This document shows, in pieces, positions 27,468 to 39,604 of a stretch of DNA of 57,167 nucleotides. The DNA comes from an uncultured Mesonia sp. GTDB lineage: Bacteria > Bacteroidota > Bacteroidia > Flavobacteriales > Flavobacteriaceae. The notes under the pieces were generated by a model. That model saw only the letters and a program-made list of their open reading frames with translations, was not told where the DNA came from and searched no databases. How positions within the stretch are numbered: position 1 is the first letter of the stretch; the number at the start of each line of letters is the position of its first letter. Location: assembly GCA_958296185.1 (NCBI GenBank), contig CATQIB010000005.1:107501-164667 (forward strand), written 5' to 3'. The translations under genes and the position numbers were made by a program.

Positions 27468-28166
27468 TTAAATTTTTAAAAGCTTAATATTGTTCTTAAC
27501 GTGTTCATCCTCAATTTTTACAAAATAAATACCCGGTGAAAGTTGGGATACATTATAACTGCCTTGTGTTTTTTTAAAATGCATTACTTCTTTTCCGTTG
27601 ACGGAAAAAATACGAACTGTTTTAATATTGCTCCCAGCATTTATATCTAATTGAAAACTGCTTGTCACGGGATTAGGATAAAGGTCAACTTCTGATTTTT
27701 CATTGTTAGAAATCCCAAGTTGTTGGTTACGGTATATGGCTTGATCGCCATTGCCGTTAGTTACTGTTAACACTATAAAATTAGATTGATAAGTGAAGGA
27801 ATAAGAAAAAGTATTATTTGGTGCATTAGTATTAACATAATCGTTGATTATTTTTAAATCATAATCTATAACTTGCTGAGATAAGCCATCACAATCTAAA
27901 GGATAGCCCGCAAAATTAATATTAAAACTTTGATTTTGATTGTACGTCAATGTACCATCAACTGGATAACAAGCGGCTAAAAAAATAAAATCTGCACTGT
28001 TGGCAAAATTTGCAGTATAACTATTTTGATAAGCACTTGGTGGCAGAAAATCATTCCCGTTAATCACCAATTTCTCTAAATACCAAGTATGATTTTCCAG
28101 TGGGGCTACTTGCGCAAAGCTAGTAAGGCTTAACAAGCAAATAACTAATTTTATAATTGTTTTCAT
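27468..28166 (-). CDS. Secreted protein with T9SS type A sorting domain (copy 2)
   Basis: The 232-residue paralog of the next gene shares its signal peptide, PLENHTWYLEKLVINGND start, DQAIYRNQQLGIS and the Por secretion domain, but the centre (residues 50-115) is different and contains two extra Cys (LAACYP, LDCDG) not seen in copy 1. The extreme C-terminus also differs (VKNNIKLLKI against QIMKKIIIE); both are plausible ends for this sorting domain. The gap to copy 1 is 4 bases, so the duplication is an in-operon tandem one. Confidence 0.9.
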   Translation of the reverse strand: MKTIIKLVICLLSLTSFAQVAPLENHTWYLEKLVINGNDFLPPSAYQNSYTANFANSADFIFLAACYPVDGTLTYNQNQSFNINFAGYPLDCDGLSQQVIDYDLKIINDYVNTNAPNNTFSYSFTYQSNFIVLTVTNGNGDQAIYRNQQLGISNNEKSEVDLYPNPVTSSFQLDINAGSNIKTVRIFSVNGKEVMHFKKTQGSYNVSQLSPGIYFVKIEDEHVKNNIKLLKI

Positions 28167-28177
28167 GATTTAAATTT

Positions 28178-28584
28178 TTATTGTAAGACAAGATTTTTTG
28201 ATTCAACGATTTCACCATCACAATAAAGAGTAACCACATAGATTCCAGAGGTATAGTTGGAAACATCAATACTTAAATTGGGATCATCTATATTCAGTAT
28301 ATAATTATTGCTTACTGCATTTTGTACAGAAGTAACACTAATGTAGCTTGAATTTGCTCCTTCAACTGGATAATTTATTGGCACTTGGTTATTTGCAGGA
28401 TTAGGACTTAAGCTTTGTAATGCATAAGAACTTTCACTATTTAGAGTAAAGTAATCTTTGTGCCCATCGCTAAAAAATGAAATCCCAGCTTCTTTTTCTT
28501 TTATGTAATAATAATAAACTGCTGGATAGGTTTCTTGCGCCCACATCGCTGAACTAGCTAATGTAAATAAGTAATTTTTTTCAT
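28178..28584 (-). CDS. Small T9SS type A sorted protein (frameshift in signal peptide)
   Basis: The frame encodes a short domain (YPAVYYYYIKEKEAGISFFSDG) followed directly by a type A sorting domain (LQSLSPNPANNQVPINYP, VSNYTSGIYVVTLYCDGEIVESKNLVL). As sequenced, the first in-frame ATG is at 28546 and leaves no signal peptide. A T7 run at 28575-28581 is one base short: adding one gives MKKNYLFTLASSAMWAQ, a clear signal peptide starting at 28584, and a 135-residue protein. Its function is unknown; it leads the cargo-gene series. Confidence 0.75.
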
Positions 28585-28701
28585 AAAATATTATTTTAGT
28601 TAATTTTATAAAAATAACTTAATAAATAATAAAATAAAATAATTTTTTTTGAAAGTTTTTATAATCATTTTAATAGGTGTGATTAAAATTTACTAAATAC
28701 C

Positions 28702-28735
28702 AAAAAAAAACTCCGAAGTTCTTACTTCGGAGTTT
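28702..28735 (-). terminator. Terminator at the end of the rpoBC-DUF3467 operon
   Basis: On the minus strand ACTCCGAAG and its complement CTTCGGAGT (plus positions 28710-28718 and 28725-28733) form a 9-bp stem followed by a run of nine T, just after the DUF3467 stop. Confidence 0.92.
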
Positions 28736-28741
28736 CTTTTA

Positions 28742-29056
28742 TTAAGCTTGACCCGTAGGTCCAAAATTTAATGGGATGGGTGGCTTATCATCGTTTTCTA
28801 TAGTACCATGTGCTTGCTCAAAACGCTGTATATTTTCACCAAGTGCCTTATGCAGTCGTTTGGCGTGCTGCGGAGTAAGAATAATCCTAGATTGCACCTT
28901 ACTTTTTGGGGCTCCTGGCATAATACTCACAAAATCAACCACAAATTCTGCCGGAGAATGATTTATGATGGCCAAGTTACTGTATTTACCTTGTGCCGTC
29001 TCATTATCGAGCTCAATATTTAATTGATTCTTTTTATTTTTTTGATCTTCGCTCAT
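28742..29056 (-). CDS. DUF3467 domain protein
   Basis: The 104-residue protein has the DUF3467 pattern: QLNIELDNETAQGKYSNLAIINHSPAEFVVDFVSIMPGAPKSKVQSRIILTPQHAKRLHKALGENI in the core, here quoted in part as GKYSNLA, HSPAEFVVDF and ILTPQHAKRL. The fold is small alpha/beta, without membrane parts, and the C-terminal tail is acidic and proline-rich. It starts 13 bases after rpoC and precedes the operon terminator, so it is co-expressed with RNA polymerase; I believe this placement is frequent in Bacteroidota. Function unknown. Confidence 0.88.
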   Translation of the reverse strand: MSEDQKNKKNQLNIELDNETAQGKYSNLAIINHSPAEFVVDFVSIMPGAPKSKVQSRIILTPQHAKRLHKALGENIQRFEQAHGTIENDDKPPIPLNFGPTGQA

Positions 29057-29069
29057 TGTACGTTCAGTA

Positions 29070-32000
29070 TTAATTATAATTCACTTCTTGTTTGGCTTCA
29101 AGCATTTGATCCAATTCTTCTTTAGAGCCAACAATAATATCATCGTATTCTCTTAATCCGGTTCCTGCTGGAATCTTGTGTCCTACGATTACATTTTCTT
29201 TAAGTCCTTCTAAGGTATCAACTTTACCGCTTACAGCAGCTTCGTTCAATACTTTTGTGGTTTCCTGGAAAGAAGCCGCAGAGATGAAAGACTTGGTCTG
29301 TAAAGAAGCTCTTGTAATACCTTGCAGTATTGGTGTAGCAGTGGCTGGTTGTGCATCTCTAGCCGTAACCAATTGCTTGTCTTCACGTCTTAATAATGAA
29401 TTCTCATCTCTTAATTGACGTGCAGTCACAATTTGACCTGCTTTAAGATTTGCACTGTCTCCTGCGTCTTCAACAACTTTTTTACCAAAAATCTCATCGT
29501 TCTCATCAATAAAATCATCTTTATGAATTAATTGATTCTCAAGGAAAATAGTATCTCCTGGATCTTGAATTTTAACTTTACGCATCATTTGACGTACTAC
29601 TACTTCAAAATGCTTATCGTTAATTTTCACCCCTTGCAAGCGATATACTTCTTGTACCTCATTTACCAAGTACTGTTGTACCGCGCTAGGCCCCTTGATA
29701 TTTAAAATATCTTCTGGTGTAATAGATCCATCAGATAAAGGCATACCCGCTCTTACGTAATCATTTTCTTGAACAAGAATTTGATTAGACAATTTCACTA
29801 AGTATTTCTTAACCTCTCCCAGTTTTGATTCAACGATGATTTCACGGTTACCTCGTTTAATTTTACCAAACGAAACTACCCCATCAATCTCTGATACTAC
29901 AGCTGGATTAGACGGATTACGTGCTTCAAACAGCTCTGTAACTCTAGGAAGACCTCCAGTAATATCACCTGCTTTAGATGATTTACGTGGTATCTTGACT
30001 AAAACTTTACCAATTTTAATTTTCTCCCCGTCATCTACCATTAAGTGGGCGCCGACTGGCAAGTTGTACGAACGAATTACCTCGTCGCCTTTACCCATAA
30101 TTAATAAAGTAGGGATTTTCTTTTTATTTTTCGATTCAGAAATTACTTTTTCCTGGAAACCAGTTTGCTCATCGGTTTCAACTTGATAAGTAACTCCCTG
30201 CTCAATATTTTCGAATTTAATTTTACCAGCAAATTCAGAAATAATCACACCATTATAAGGATCCCATTGACAAATCACAGTACCTTTTTCAACTTTTGTT
30301 CCTGGCTTCACAAATAATTGTGCACCATAAGGAATTAGGTTGTTACTTAATACAATATTTGTTTTGGCATCTCTTATTTTCAATTCAGAAGTTCGCGAGA
30401 TAATCACATCTACAGGATTACCTTCATTATCTTCTCCCTTAACGGTTTTAAGGTCTTCGATATCTACGATACCTGCAAATTTAGTTTCAAGTTTACTATC
30501 TTCAGAGATGTTACCTGCAATACCTCCTACGTGGAACGTTCTCAAGGTTAACTGTGTACCTGGCTCTCCAATTGATTGAGCGGCTACTACACCAACGGCT
30601 TCACCTTTTTGTACCGTTTTACCGGTAGCTAAGTTTCGACCGTAACATTTAACACAAACCCCTTGTTTAGCTTCACAAGTAAGAGCAGATCTAACTTCAA
30701 CACTTTCTAATACAGAAGCATCTATTTTCTTAGCGATTTCTTCAGATATTTCTTGACCAGCTTCAGCCAATACTTCTTCAGATATAGGGTCAATCACATC
30801 ATTAAGAGCAGTTCTACCTATAATTCTTTCGGCTAAGCTTTCAACAATCTCTTCATTTTTCTTTAATGGGCTAACCTCGATTCCTCTTAGCGTACCACAA
30901 TCCACTTCATTAATAATTACATCTTGCGATACATCTACCAATCTACGAGTTAAGTAACCAGCATCTGCAGTTTTAAGTGCGGTATCTGCAAGACCTTTAC
31001 GTGCACCGTGGGTAGAGATAAAGTATTCTAAAATTGAAAGTCCTTCTTTAAAGTTTGATAAAATTGGGTTCTCAATAATTTCTCCACCTCCAGAATTCGA
31101 CTTTTTAGGTTTTGCCATAAGTCCACGCATACCAGTAAGCTGCCTAATCTGTTCTTTAGAACCACGCGCTCCTGAGTCTAGCATCATATAAACCGAGTTG
31201 AAACCTTGATTATCTTCGCGGATTCTCTTCATTGCCAATTCAGTAAGATTAGCATTGGTCGCTGTCCAAATATCAATTACCTGATTATAACGTTCATTGT
31301 TGGTAATAAGACCCATATTATAATTGGCCATAATACCTTCAACTTGCTCATTAGCATCTTCAATCATACCTTCTTTTTCGGCAGGAATAATAATATCTCC
31401 TAACGAGAATGATAATCCACCTCTAAAAGCAAATCCATAACCAAGACTTTTAATTTTGTCAAGGAATTCGGCTGTTTCAGGTACACTAGTCACTTTTAAG
31501 ATATTACCAATAATATCTCGAAGCGATTTCTTGGTTAAGACCTCATTAATAAATCCGGCTGCTCTAGGCACTTCTTCATTAAATAAAACTCGACCAACAG
31601 TTGTTTCAATAATTTGCGGAACCAATTCTCCTTGTTCATTAAAGTCTTCTGTTTTTACTTTAATGCCCGCATTAATTTCAACTTTTTTCTCATTATAAGC
31701 AATGATAACTTCCTCTGCAGAGTAGAAAGTAAGTCCTTCACCTAATACTTTACGCTCAGGTGTAGATTTTCTTTCTTTGGTCATATAATACAAACCAAGT
31801 ACCATATCCTGTGATGGTACAGTTACCGGTGAACCGTTAGCTGGGTTTAATATATTATGCGAGGCCAACATAAGCAATTGAGCTTCTAATATTGCTTCTG
31901 GACCTAACGGTAAATGCACCGCCATTTGATCTCCGTCAAAATCGGCGTTAAATGCTGTACAAACAAGCGGGTGTAATCGAATTGCTTTACCTTCAATTAA

Positions 32001-33371
32001 TTTAGGCTGGAATGCTTGAATTCCTAATCTGTGCAAAGTAGGAGCACGGTTTAATAAAACCGGGTGTCCTTTAAGCACATTCTCTAATATATCCCAAACT
32101 ACTGGTTCTTTTTTATCTATAATTTTTTTAGCCGATTTAACCGTTTTAACGATACCGCGCTCTATAAGTTTTCTAATAATAAAAGGCTTATAAAGTTCTG
32201 CAGCCATGTTTTTAGGTAAACCGCACTCAAACAATTTCATTTCTGGTCCTACAACAATCACCGAACGAGCCGAATAATCTACACGTTTTCCTAATAAATT
32301 TTGACGGAAACGTCCTTGTTTTCCTTTTAACGAATCAGATAAAGATTTAAGCGGCCTGTTAGAATCTGTTTTAACAGCAGAAGATTTTCTGGTATTATCA
32401 AACAAACTATCTACAGATTCCTGAAGCATACGCTTTTCATTACGTAAAATCACCTCTGGAGCTTTAATTTCCATAAGACGCTTTAATCGATTATTTCTAA
32501 TGATTACTCGTCTATATAGATCATTTAAATCTGAAGTTGCAAAACGCCCTCCATCTAACGGCACCAATGGTCTTAACTCTGGTGGAATTACCGGAATGGC
32601 TTTCATTATCATCCATTCTGGTTTATTTTCTTTTCTTTCGTTAGCCTCTCTAAAAGCTTCCACTACCTGAAGACGTTTAAGCGCTTCGGTTTTACGTTGC
32701 TTAGAAGTTTCATTATTTGCCTTGTGCCTTAACTCGTAAGATAATTCGTCTAAGTCTAGACGTTTTAAAATCTCAATAAGACACTCTGCTCCCATCTTAG
32801 CGATAAACTTATTAGGATCTTCATCTTCTAAATAAAGATTTTCTTGTGGTAAGCTGTCTAAAATGTTTAGGTATTCTTCTTCGGTAAGGAAATCCATTTT
32901 TTGTAATGGTTCCCCTTCTTCATTTTTAGCGATTCCTGGTTGAATTACTACGTATCTCTCGTAGTAAATTATCATATCTAATTTTTTAGAAGGTATACCT
33001 AATAAGTATCCTATCTTATTGGGTAACGATCTAAAATACCAAATATGCGCTACAGGAACTACCAAATTGATGTGTCCCACACGGTCACGACGAACTTTCT
33101 TCTCGGTAACCTCTACTCCACATCGGTCACAAACAATCCCGCGGTAACGAATGCGTTTATATTTTCCACAAGCACATTCATAATCTTTCACAGGACCGAA
33201 GATTCGCTCACAAAAAAGACCGTCTCTTTCTGGTTTGTGCGTACGGTAATTAATGGTTTCAGGTTTAAGCACTTCTCCTCTAGATTCTGCTAATATAGCT
33301 TCTGGAGATGCTAAACCTATAGAGATTTTATTAAATCTCTTTTGTGTATTCTTGTCATTATTTCTTGCCAT
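29070..33371 (-). CDS. rpoC: DNA-directed RNA polymerase subunit beta'
   Basis: The 1433-residue largest polymerase subunit carries the N-terminal zinc site (CACGKYKR...CDRCG), the catalytic NADFDGDQ with three Mg-binding Asp, bridge-helix and trigger-loop regions ([25 protein letters not shown]), and the second zinc site ([13 protein letters not shown]). Length fits Bacteroidota. The frame is intact across 4.3 kb, in contrast with several neighbours. It follows rpoB after 55 bases. Confidence 0.99.
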   Translation of the reverse strand: MARNNDKNTQKRFNKISIGLASPEAILAESRGEVLKPETINYRTHKPERDGLFCERIFGPVKDYECACGKYKRIRYRGIVCDRCGVEVTEKKVRRDRVGHINLVVPVAHIWYFRSLPNKIGYLLGIPSKKLDMIIYYERYVVIQPGIAKNEEGEPLQKMDFLTEEEYLNILDSLPQENLYLEDEDPNKFIAKMGAECLIEILKRLDLDELSYELRHKANNETSKQRKTEALKRLQVVEAFREANERKENKPEWMIMKAIPVIPPELRPLVPLDGGRFATSDLNDLYRRVIIRNNRLKRLMEIKAPEVILRNEKRMLQESVDSLFDNTRKSSAVKTDSNRPLKSLSDSLKGKQGRFRQNLLGKRVDYSARSVIVVGPEMKLFECGLPKNMAAELYKPFIIRKLIERGIVKTVKSAKKIIDKKEPVVWDILENVLKGHPVLLNRAPTLHRLGIQAFQPKLIEGKAIRLHPLVCTAFNADFDGDQMAVHLPLGPEAILEAQLLMLASHNILNPANGSPVTVPSQDMVLGLYYMTKERKSTPERKVLGEGLTFYSAEEVIIAYNEKKVEINAGIKVKTEDFNEQGELVPQIIETTVGRVLFNEEVPRAAGFINEVLTKKSLRDIIGNILKVTSVPETAEFLDKIKSLGYGFAFRGGLSFSLGDIIIPAEKEGMIEDANEQVEGIMANYNMGLITNNERYNQVIDIWTATNANLTELAMKRIREDNQGFNSVYMMLDSGARGSKEQIRQLTGMRGLMAKPKKSNSGGGEIIENPILSNFKEGLSILEYFISTHGARKGLADTALKTADAGYLTRRLVDVSQDVIINEVDCGTLRGIEVSPLKKNEEIVESLAERIIGRTALNDVIDPISEEVLAEAGQEISEEIAKKIDASVLESVEVRSALTCEAKQGVCVKCYGRNLATGKTVQKGEAVGVVAAQSIGEPGTQLTLRTFHVGGIAGNISEDSKLETKFAGIVDIEDLKTVKGEDNEGNPVDVIISRTSELKIRDAKTNIVLSNNLIPYGAQLFVKPGTKVEKGTVICQWDPYNGVIISEFAGKIKFENIEQGVTYQVETDEQTGFQEKVISESKNKKKIPTLLIMGKGDEVIRSYNLPVGAHLMVDDGEKIKIGKVLVKIPRKSSKAGDITGGLPRVTELFEARNPSNPAVVSEIDGVVSFGKIKRGNREIIVESKLGEVKKYLVKLSNQILVQENDYVRAGMPLSDGSITPEDILNIKGPSAVQQYLVNEVQEVYRLQGVKINDKHFEVVVRQMMRKVKIQDPGDTIFLENQLIHKDDFIDENDEIFGKKVVEDAGDSANLKAGQIVTARQLRDENSLLRREDKQLVTARDAQPATATPILQGITRASLQTKSFISAASFQETTKVLNEAAVSGKVDTLEGLKENVIVGHKIPAGTGLREYDDIIVGSKEELDQMLEAKQEVNYN

Positions 33372-33426
33372 AATGTATGGTACTAAAGAATTTTGCTAAT
33401 TTGAATAATCGCTGTTACTACTTGAA

Positions 33427-36400
33427 TTATTCTTCTAATTTAATATCTAAACCTAAACCTTTTAATTCGTGCATTAATACATTAAAAGATTCTGGTAGTC
33501 CTGGTTCTGGCATTGGCTCACCCTTCACGATTGCTTCGTAAGTCTTCGCCCTTCCTATTACGTCATCAGATTTTACCGTTAAGATTTCACGTAGTGTACT
33601 TGATGCTCCATAAGCTTCAAGTGCCCAAACTTCCATCTCTCCAAAACGCTGTCCTCCAAATTGAGCTTTACCTCCAAGTGGCTGTTGCGTAATTAATGAG
33701 TATGGCCCAATACTTCTGGCGTGCATTTTATCTTCAATCATATGACCTAGCTTTAACATGTAGATAATTCCCACAGTTGCCGCTTGATCAAATCGATCAC
33801 CAGTTCCTCCATCATAAAGATAGGTATGTCCAAATCGTGGTATCCCAGCTTTATCGGTTAAATCATTAATTTGGTCTATAGTTGCACCATCAAAAATTGG
33901 TGTGGCATATTTCTGACCTAATTTCTCGCCTGCCCACCCTAATACGGTTTCATAAATCTGACCGATGTTCATACGAGAAGGTACACCTAGTGGGTTAAGT
34001 ACAATATCAACTGGTGTTCCATCTTCAAGGAATGGCATATCTTCTTGTCGAACAATACGAGCAACAATACCTTTGTTACCGTGACGACCTGCCATTTTAT
34101 CTCCTACCTTAAGTTTACGCTTTTTAGCAATATATACTTTGGCCAATTTAATGATACCTGATGGCAACTCATCTCCTACAGAAATAGTAAACTTTTCTCT
34201 TCTAAGATTACCTTGCAGGTCATTTTCTTTAATTTTATAATTGTGTATTAAGTCGGCTACTAAAGCATTAGTATGATCATCGGTTGTCCAAGTTCCTTGT
34301 GTTAAATGCGTATAATCATCAACTGAATTCAACATCTTCAAGGTATACTTCTTACCTTTCGGTAAGATATCCTCACCTAAATCATTTTTAACACCCTGTG
34401 CCGTTTTACCGCCTACAATAGCAAAAAGCTTATCGATTAACTCATTTTTAAGCGTTTCAAATTTAACTTTGTACTTATCTTCGAGTTTAGCAATTTCCTC
34501 TTTATCTTTTGCACGCTTTCTTTTATCTTTTACCGCACGAGCAAAAAGTTTCTTGTTGATTACAACTCCATTTAAAGATGGTGAAGCTTTTAAAGATGCA
34601 TCTTTTACATCTCCTGCTTTGTCTCCAAAAATAGCGCGTAATAACTTTTCTTCTGGAGTAGGATCAGATTCACCTTTTGGAGTAATTTTACCAATTAAGA
34701 TATCGCCTGGCTTAACTTCTGCTCCGATACGAATCATTCCGTGCTCATCCAAATCTTTGGTGGCTTCTTCTGATACGTTAGGAATATCATTGGTTAACTC
34801 TTCGTTACCTAATTTGGTATCTCTCACCTCTAATGAATACTCATCAATATGAATAGAAGTGAACAAATCTTCACGAACTACACGCTCTGAGATAACAATT
34901 GCATCCTCAAAGTTATATCCTTTCCAAGGCATGAAAGCAACTTTCATGTTTCTTCCCAAAGCTAACTCTCCTGCCTCGGTAGCATAACCTTGGCAAAGTA
35001 CTTGTCCTTTAGAAACACGGTCACCCACCTTAACAATCGGTTTTAAGTTTACCGAGGTACCTTGGTTGGTTTTTCTAAACTTAATTAAATCGTAGGTCTT
35101 ATCATCAGAGTCAAAACTTACCATGCGTTCTTCTTCTGTACGATCGTATTCAATAGTAATTTTACGTGCGTCTACATATTTAACAGTTCCTTCTCCTTCT
35201 GCGTTAATCAACACTCGCGAATCTGAGGCAACTTGTCTCTCTAAGCCTGTTCCTACGATTGGTGAATCTACACGCAATAATGGAACTGCCTGACGCATCA
35301 TGTTTGATCCCATCAAGGCACGGTTAGCATCATCGTGCTCTAAGAAAGGAATCAATGAAGCAGAAATAGAAGAAATTTGGTTAGGTGCTACATCTGTAAA
35401 GTGAACTTCTTTAGGATCTACCACGGGAAAATCACCTTCCATTCGAGCAATAACCTTTTCGGCATCGATTGTACCATCCTCTTTTGTTGGAATATTGGCC
35501 TGTGCAATTAATTTTTCCTCTTCTTCCTCTGCAGAGAAATAAACTGGCTCATTAGCCAAATCAATCTTCCCTTCTTCTACTTTTCTATAGGGAGTTTCGA
35601 TGAATCCCATAGCGTTTACCTTTGCGTAAACCGATAAAGAAGATATCAATCCGATATTCGGCCCTTCCGGGGTTTCAATAGGACATAATCTTCCGTAATG
35701 CGTATAATGAACATCTCGTACCTCAAAGCCTGCACGCTCTCTAGATAAACCTCCTGGTCCTAAAGCAGACAATCTACGCTTATGCGTAATTTCGGCTAAA
35801 GGATTGGTTTGGTCCATAAACTGCGAAAGTTGGTTGGTACCAAAGAAAGAATTAATAACAGAAGATAAGGTCTTCGCATTAATCAAATCTATAGGAGTAA
35901 ACACTTCGTTATCACGCACATTCATACGCTCACGAATGGTTCTTGCCATACGAGCTAACCCAACACCAAACTGTTGTGATAATTGCTCACCTACAGTTCT
36001 CACACGACGGTTAGACAAGTGGTCAATATCATCGATCTCTGCTTTAGAATTGATTAACTCAATCAAATATTTTATAATGGTTATAATATCTTCTTTGGTA
36101 AGCACTTGCTTATCCATAGCGATATCTAAACCTAATTTCTTATTCATTCGGTAACGACCAACCTCTCCTAAATTATAGCGCTGATCAGAGAAGAACAGCT
36201 TGTCTATAATTCCGCGAGCAGTTTCTTCATCTGGCGGCTCGGCGTTACGCAATTGTCTGTATATATGTTCTACCGCCTCTTTTTCTGAATTGGTAGGGTC
36301 TTTTTGAAGTGTATTATGAATAATAGCGTAATCTCCTGTGCTATTATCTTCTTTGTGTAATAAAATGGTTTTAGTACCCGTTTCAAGAATTTCTTCGATA

Positions 36401-37239
36401 TGCTCTTTCTCTAATTCGGTATCTCGATCAAGAACAATTTCATTTCTTTCAATAGAAACAACTTCTCCAGTATCTTCATCTACAAAATCTTCATACCAAG
36501 TATTAAGTACACGGGCAGCAAGTTTTCTACCCAACACCTTTTTAAGTCCAGATTTAGACACCTTTACTTCTTCGGCAAGATCAAATATTTCTAAAATATC
36601 TTTATCTCGTTCAAAGCCAATCGCTCTAAATAAGGTGGTAACTGGTAATTTTTTCTTTCTATCGATATAAGCATACATAACGCTATTAATATCGGTAGCA
36701 AATTCTATCCAAGATCCTTTAAAAGGAATTACTCTTGCAGAATATAATTTTGTTCCGTTTGCGTGAAAAGATTGCCCAAAGAAAACCCCTGGCGAACGAT
36801 GTAGTTGAGACACTACAACACGTTCTGCTCCGTTAATACAGAATGTGCCACTAGGTGTCATATAAGGGATAGTACCCAAATATACATCTTGCACTATGGT
36901 TTCAAAGTCTTCGTGCTCAGGGTCTGTACAATATAATTTTAAACGGGCTTTAAGAGGCACGCTATAAGTTAGGCCTCTTTCTATACATTCTTGAATAGAA
37001 TATCTAGGAGTATCAATAAAGTAATCTAGAAATTCTAATACAAATTGGTTGCGGGTATCGGTAATGGGAAAATTTTCTAGGAATGTATTGTATAATCCTT
37101 CATTCCCTCTTTCTTCTGATTTGGTTTCTAACTGAAAAAAATCTTGAAACGATTTTATCTGAATATCCAAAAAATCAGGATAATCTGGTCTGTTTTTAAC
37201 AGAAGAAAAATTCAATCTTTCAACTTGCGTTTCTAACAT
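33427..37239 (-). CDS. rpoB: DNA-directed RNA polymerase subunit beta
   Basis: The 1270-residue subunit has all landmarks: SPGVFFG, the rifampicin pocket ([33 protein letters not shown]), [46 protein letters not shown] and the C-terminal [14 protein letters not shown]. The pocket carries the usual wild-type residues in this phylum ([17 protein letters not shown]). It is preceded by 172 non-coding bases with RNA-fold potential, separating it from the ribosomal genes. Confidence 0.99.
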   Translation of the reverse strand: MLETQVERLNFSSVKNRPDYPDFLDIQIKSFQDFFQLETKSEERGNEGLYNTFLENFPITDTRNQFVLEFLDYFIDTPRYSIQECIERGLTYSVPLKARLKLYCTDPEHEDFETIVQDVYLGTIPYMTPSGTFCINGAERVVVSQLHRSPGVFFGQSFHANGTKLYSARVIPFKGSWIEFATDINSVMYAYIDRKKKLPVTTLFRAIGFERDKDILEIFDLAEEVKVSKSGLKKVLGRKLAARVLNTWYEDFVDEDTGEVVSIERNEIVLDRDTELEKEHIEEILETGTKTILLHKEDNSTGDYAIIHNTLQKDPTNSEKEAVEHIYRQLRNAEPPDEETARGIIDKLFFSDQRYNLGEVGRYRMNKKLGLDIAMDKQVLTKEDIITIIKYLIELINSKAEIDDIDHLSNRRVRTVGEQLSQQFGVGLARMARTIRERMNVRDNEVFTPIDLINAKTLSSVINSFFGTNQLSQFMDQTNPLAEITHKRRLSALGPGGLSRERAGFEVRDVHYTHYGRLCPIETPEGPNIGLISSLSVYAKVNAMGFIETPYRKVEEGKIDLANEPVYFSAEEEEEKLIAQANIPTKEDGTIDAEKVIARMEGDFPVVDPKEVHFTDVAPNQISSISASLIPFLEHDDANRALMGSNMMRQAVPLLRVDSPIVGTGLERQVASDSRVLINAEGEGTVKYVDARKITIEYDRTEEERMVSFDSDDKTYDLIKFRKTNQGTSVNLKPIVKVGDRVSKGQVLCQGYATEAGELALGRNMKVAFMPWKGYNFEDAIVISERVVREDLFTSIHIDEYSLEVRDTKLGNEELTNDIPNVSEEATKDLDEHGMIRIGAEVKPGDILIGKITPKGESDPTPEEKLLRAIFGDKAGDVKDASLKASPSLNGVVINKKLFARAVKDKRKRAKDKEEIAKLEDKYKVKFETLKNELIDKLFAIVGGKTAQGVKNDLGEDILPKGKKYTLKMLNSVDDYTHLTQGTWTTDDHTNALVADLIHNYKIKENDLQGNLRREKFTISVGDELPSGIIKLAKVYIAKKRKLKVGDKMAGRHGNKGIVARIVRQEDMPFLEDGTPVDIVLNPLGVPSRMNIGQIYETVLGWAGEKLGQKYATPIFDGATIDQINDLTDKAGIPRFGHTYLYDGGTGDRFDQAATVGIIYMLKLGHMIEDKMHARSIGPYSLITQQPLGGKAQFGGQRFGEMEVWALEAYGASSTLREILTVKSDDVIGRAKTYEAIVKGEPMPEPGLPESFNVLMHELKGLGLDIKLEE

Positions 37240-37320
37240 CTATTTGACGGAATTTGAAAGCATTTAATTTTATTTTGAAGCTCTAAAAACTAAATACTTA
37301 ATTAAAGTTATAATGTTTGC

Positions 37321-37389
37321 GACTAAACGCTGCGTATACATACGCAAAATGGTTTAGACCTTCAAGACGCAATGCTTGAGGTCTAAACC
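37321..37389 (-). promoter_or_regulatory. RNA hairpins between rplL and rpoB
   Basis: In the transcript (minus strand) GGTTTAGACCTCAAG pairs with CTTGAAGGTCTAAACC (plus 37351-37389), a stem of about 15 pairs with one bulge. It is followed by a second hairpin TGCGTA/TACGCA (37331-37346) and by GTTTAG (37323-37328), which could instead pair with the CTAAAC of the first stem. There is no T-run, so it is not a plain terminator; an attenuator or RNase processing site is possible. Confidence 0.6.
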
Positions 37390-37411
37390 TAAATAATATT
37401 GCTTGTTAAGC

Positions 37412-37786
37412 TTATTTAAGCTCAACCTCAGCTCCTGCCTCTTCTAATTGAGATTTTAACGCCTCAGCTTCGTCTTTAGCAACACCTTCTTTTACTGGAG
37501 CAGGTGCACCATCTACTAATCCTTTAGCATCTTTCAATCCTAAACCAGTTAATTCTTTAACCAATTTAACTACTGCTAATTTAGAAGCTCCAGCTGACTT
37601 AAGAATTACGTCAAATTCTGTTTGCTCTTCAGCTTCTTCACCACCAGCGGCAGCACCACCAGCAACAGCTACTGCAGCAGCAGCAGGCTCAATACCATAT
37701 TCTTCCTTTAAAATATCAGCTAACTCATTAACTTCTTTTACTGTTAAGTTAACTAACTGTTCTGCGAAATCTTTTAAATCTGCCAT
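37412..37786 (-). CDS. rplL: 50S ribosomal protein L7/L12
   Basis: The 124-residue stalk protein has the N-terminal dimerisation helix region, an Ala/Gly/Glu hinge (about residues 35-55) and the conserved C-terminal domain ([32 protein letters not shown], seen as VIKxVRExTGLGLKEAK in others). It binds L10 and recruits translation factors. It is 61 bases after rplJ in the rplKAJL series. Confidence 0.98.
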   Translation of the reverse strand: MADLKDFAEQLVNLTVKEVNELADILKEEYGIEPAAAAVAVAGGAAAGGEEAEEQTEFDVILKSAGASKLAVVKLVKELTGLGLKDAKGLVDGAPAPVKEGVAKDEAEALKSQLEEAGAEVELK

Positions 37787-37847
37787 TTTCTATCGTTTTA
37801 AAATGTGTAATTTAGTTTATATAATTATTAAAAAGTGCGTACGTTTT

Positions 37848-38369
37848 TTATCCTTCTTTTTCAGAAAGAGTCTTTAAAATACCAGCGATTTTTCCGCCAC
37901 CAGATTTAAGGGCAGAAACAACGTTTTTAGCAGGCGATTGCAACAGACCAATGATATCTCCAATAACTTCGTCTTTAGACTTAATATTGGCTAAGGCCTC
38001 TAGATTTTCATCACCAACATAGATAGCTTCATCAATAAAAGCTCCCTTCAATAATGGCTTTTCAGACTTCTTTCTAAATTCTTTGATTACTTTAGCTGGA
38101 GCATTTCCAGTTTCAGAAATCATAATAGAAGTATTTCCTTTAAGTACTTGTGGTAGGTCTCCGAAATCTTTATCAGAGCTTTCCATAGCTTTTGCTAATA
38201 AGGTATTTTTAACTACAGATAGCGAAACGTTTGCTTTAAAACAAGCTCTTCTTAAGTTTGAAGTAGTTCCAGCATCTAAACCAGAGATATCTGCTAAATA
38301 GATGGTAGATGTATCTGCTAACTGGGCTGTTAAATCCTTTATTACTTGTGATTTTTCTTCTCTTGTCAT
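37848..38369 (-). CDS. rplJ: 50S ribosomal protein L10
   Basis: The 173-residue stalk base protein binds 23S rRNA and anchors L7/L12 dimers. Recognisable are MTREEKSQVIKDL at the start, LRRACFKANVSLSVVKNTLLAKA and the C-terminal helix that carries L7/L12. In many bacteria L10 (with L12) represses its own mRNA; the leader before this gene here is only 10 bases after rplA, so such a site would have to lie within rplA. Confidence 0.97.
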   Translation of the reverse strand: MTREEKSQVIKDLTAQLADTSTIYLADISGLDAGTTSNLRRACFKANVSLSVVKNTLLAKAMESSDKDFGDLPQVLKGNTSIMISETGNAPAKVIKEFRKKSEKPLLKGAFIDEAIYVGDENLEALANIKSKDEVIGDIIGLLQSPAKNVVSALKSGGGKIAGILKTLSEKEG

Positions 38370-38379
38370 AATAATTTAT

Positions 38380-39078
38380 TTATTGCTCAGTATACCTTTT
38401 AGTATCAATTGCAACACTTGGGCTCATTGTACTAGACATGTGAATACTTTTAATATACACACCCTTCGCCGCTTGCGGCTTCAATTTCACCAAAGTAGTT
38501 AATAATTCTCTTGCGTTTCCAGCAATTTTCTCTGCATCAAAAGAGGCTTTCCCTATACCTGCGTGCACTATACCAGTTTTATCAACTTTAAAGTCAATTT
38601 TACCAGCTTTCACATCAGCAACAGCTTTAGCGATATCCATAGTCACCGTACCGGTTTTAGGGTTAGGCATTAAACCTCTAGGCCCTAATACCCTACCTAA
38701 TGGTCCTAATTTTCCCATTACGCTAGGCATAGTGATAATCACATCAACGTCTGTCCAACCTCCTTTAATTTTATCTAAGTACTCATCTAATCCTACAAAG
38801 TCTGCTCCAGCATCTTTAGCTTCTTGCTCCTTGTCTGGAGTAACTAAAGCCAATACCTTTACATCTTTACCAGTACCGTGAGGAAGCGTTACCACCCCTC
38901 TAACCATTTGATTCGCTTTACGCGGATCAACGTTTAGACGCACTGCTAAATCTACAGAAGGATCAAAATTTACGTTTGAAACTTCTTTAATTAAAGCAGA
39001 AGCCTCGGCTACCGTGTATGATTTAGAAGAATCTATTTTAGATTGAGCTTCTTTTTGCTTTTTTGTTAATTTTGCCAT
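38380..39078 (-). CDS. rplA: 50S ribosomal protein L1
   Basis: The 232-residue L1-stalk protein is complete: [34 protein letters not shown], the signature [32 protein letters not shown] and a normal C-terminus. It lies 18 bases after rplK. L1 often represses the rplKA mRNA by binding near the rplK start. Confidence 0.98.
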   Translation of the reverse strand: MAKLTKKQKEAQSKIDSSKSYTVAEASALIKEVSNVNFDPSVDLAVRLNVDPRKANQMVRGVVTLPHGTGKDVKVLALVTPDKEQEAKDAGADFVGLDEYLDKIKGGWTDVDVIITMPSVMGKLGPLGRVLGPRGLMPNPKTGTVTMDIAKAVADVKAGKIDFKVDKTGIVHAGIGKASFDAEKIAGNARELLTTLVKLKPQAAKGVYIKSIHMSSTMSPSVAIDTKRYTEQ

Positions 39079-39096
39079 TTTTTAGTTCTTTATAGA

Positions 39097-39533
39097 TTAA
39101 AATGGTGCTTCACCTTTAACATTCACTCCCATAGAACGAGCAGTACCCGCTACCATTTTCATGGCAGAATCTACGGTGAATGCATTTAAATCTTGCATTT
39201 TGTCTTCTGCTATAGCCTTTACTTGATCCCAAGTAATACTAGCTACCTTTTTACGGTTTGGCTCTCCAGAACCTTTTTTAACTTTGGCTGCTTCCATAAT
39301 TTGCACTGCAGCAGGTGGCGTTTTAATTACAAAATCAAAAGATTTATCTTTGTATACTGTAATTACAACAGGCAACACCTTCCAGCTTTATCTTGGGTTC
39401 TACCATTGAATTGCTTACAGAATTCCATGATATTAACACCGGCCGCACCCAAAGCAGGTCCTACTGGTGGAGACGGGTTAGCCGCTCCTCCTTTAACTTG
39501 TAGCTTTACAACCTTACTTACTTCTTTTGCCAT
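39097..39533 (-). CDS. rplK: 50S ribosomal protein L11 (one frameshift)
   Basis: L11 forms the GTPase-associated centre with 23S rRNA. From the ATG at 39533 the frame gives [39 protein letters not shown] and [10 protein letters not shown], then breaks at 39380-39381, where GGAAGG should be GGAAAGG; the downstream frame continues [16 protein letters not shown] to the stop. One added A gives 145 residues, the normal length. A broken rplK is very unlikely in a living cell with this operon intact, which makes this gene an internal control for sequence error. Confidence 0.95.
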
Positions 39534-39604
39534 TTTTAAAAATTTAAAATTGAATTATTTTTAAAGTGGAAGCATTAACAATAATTCTATATAGATGTAA
39601 CAAT

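Noticed and set aside
29836..30186. Plus-strand frames inside rpoC and rpoB, such as 29836-30186 and 34469-34852
   Set aside because: Antisense shadows of long conserved genes, with Ser/Ile/Leu-rich antisense composition.
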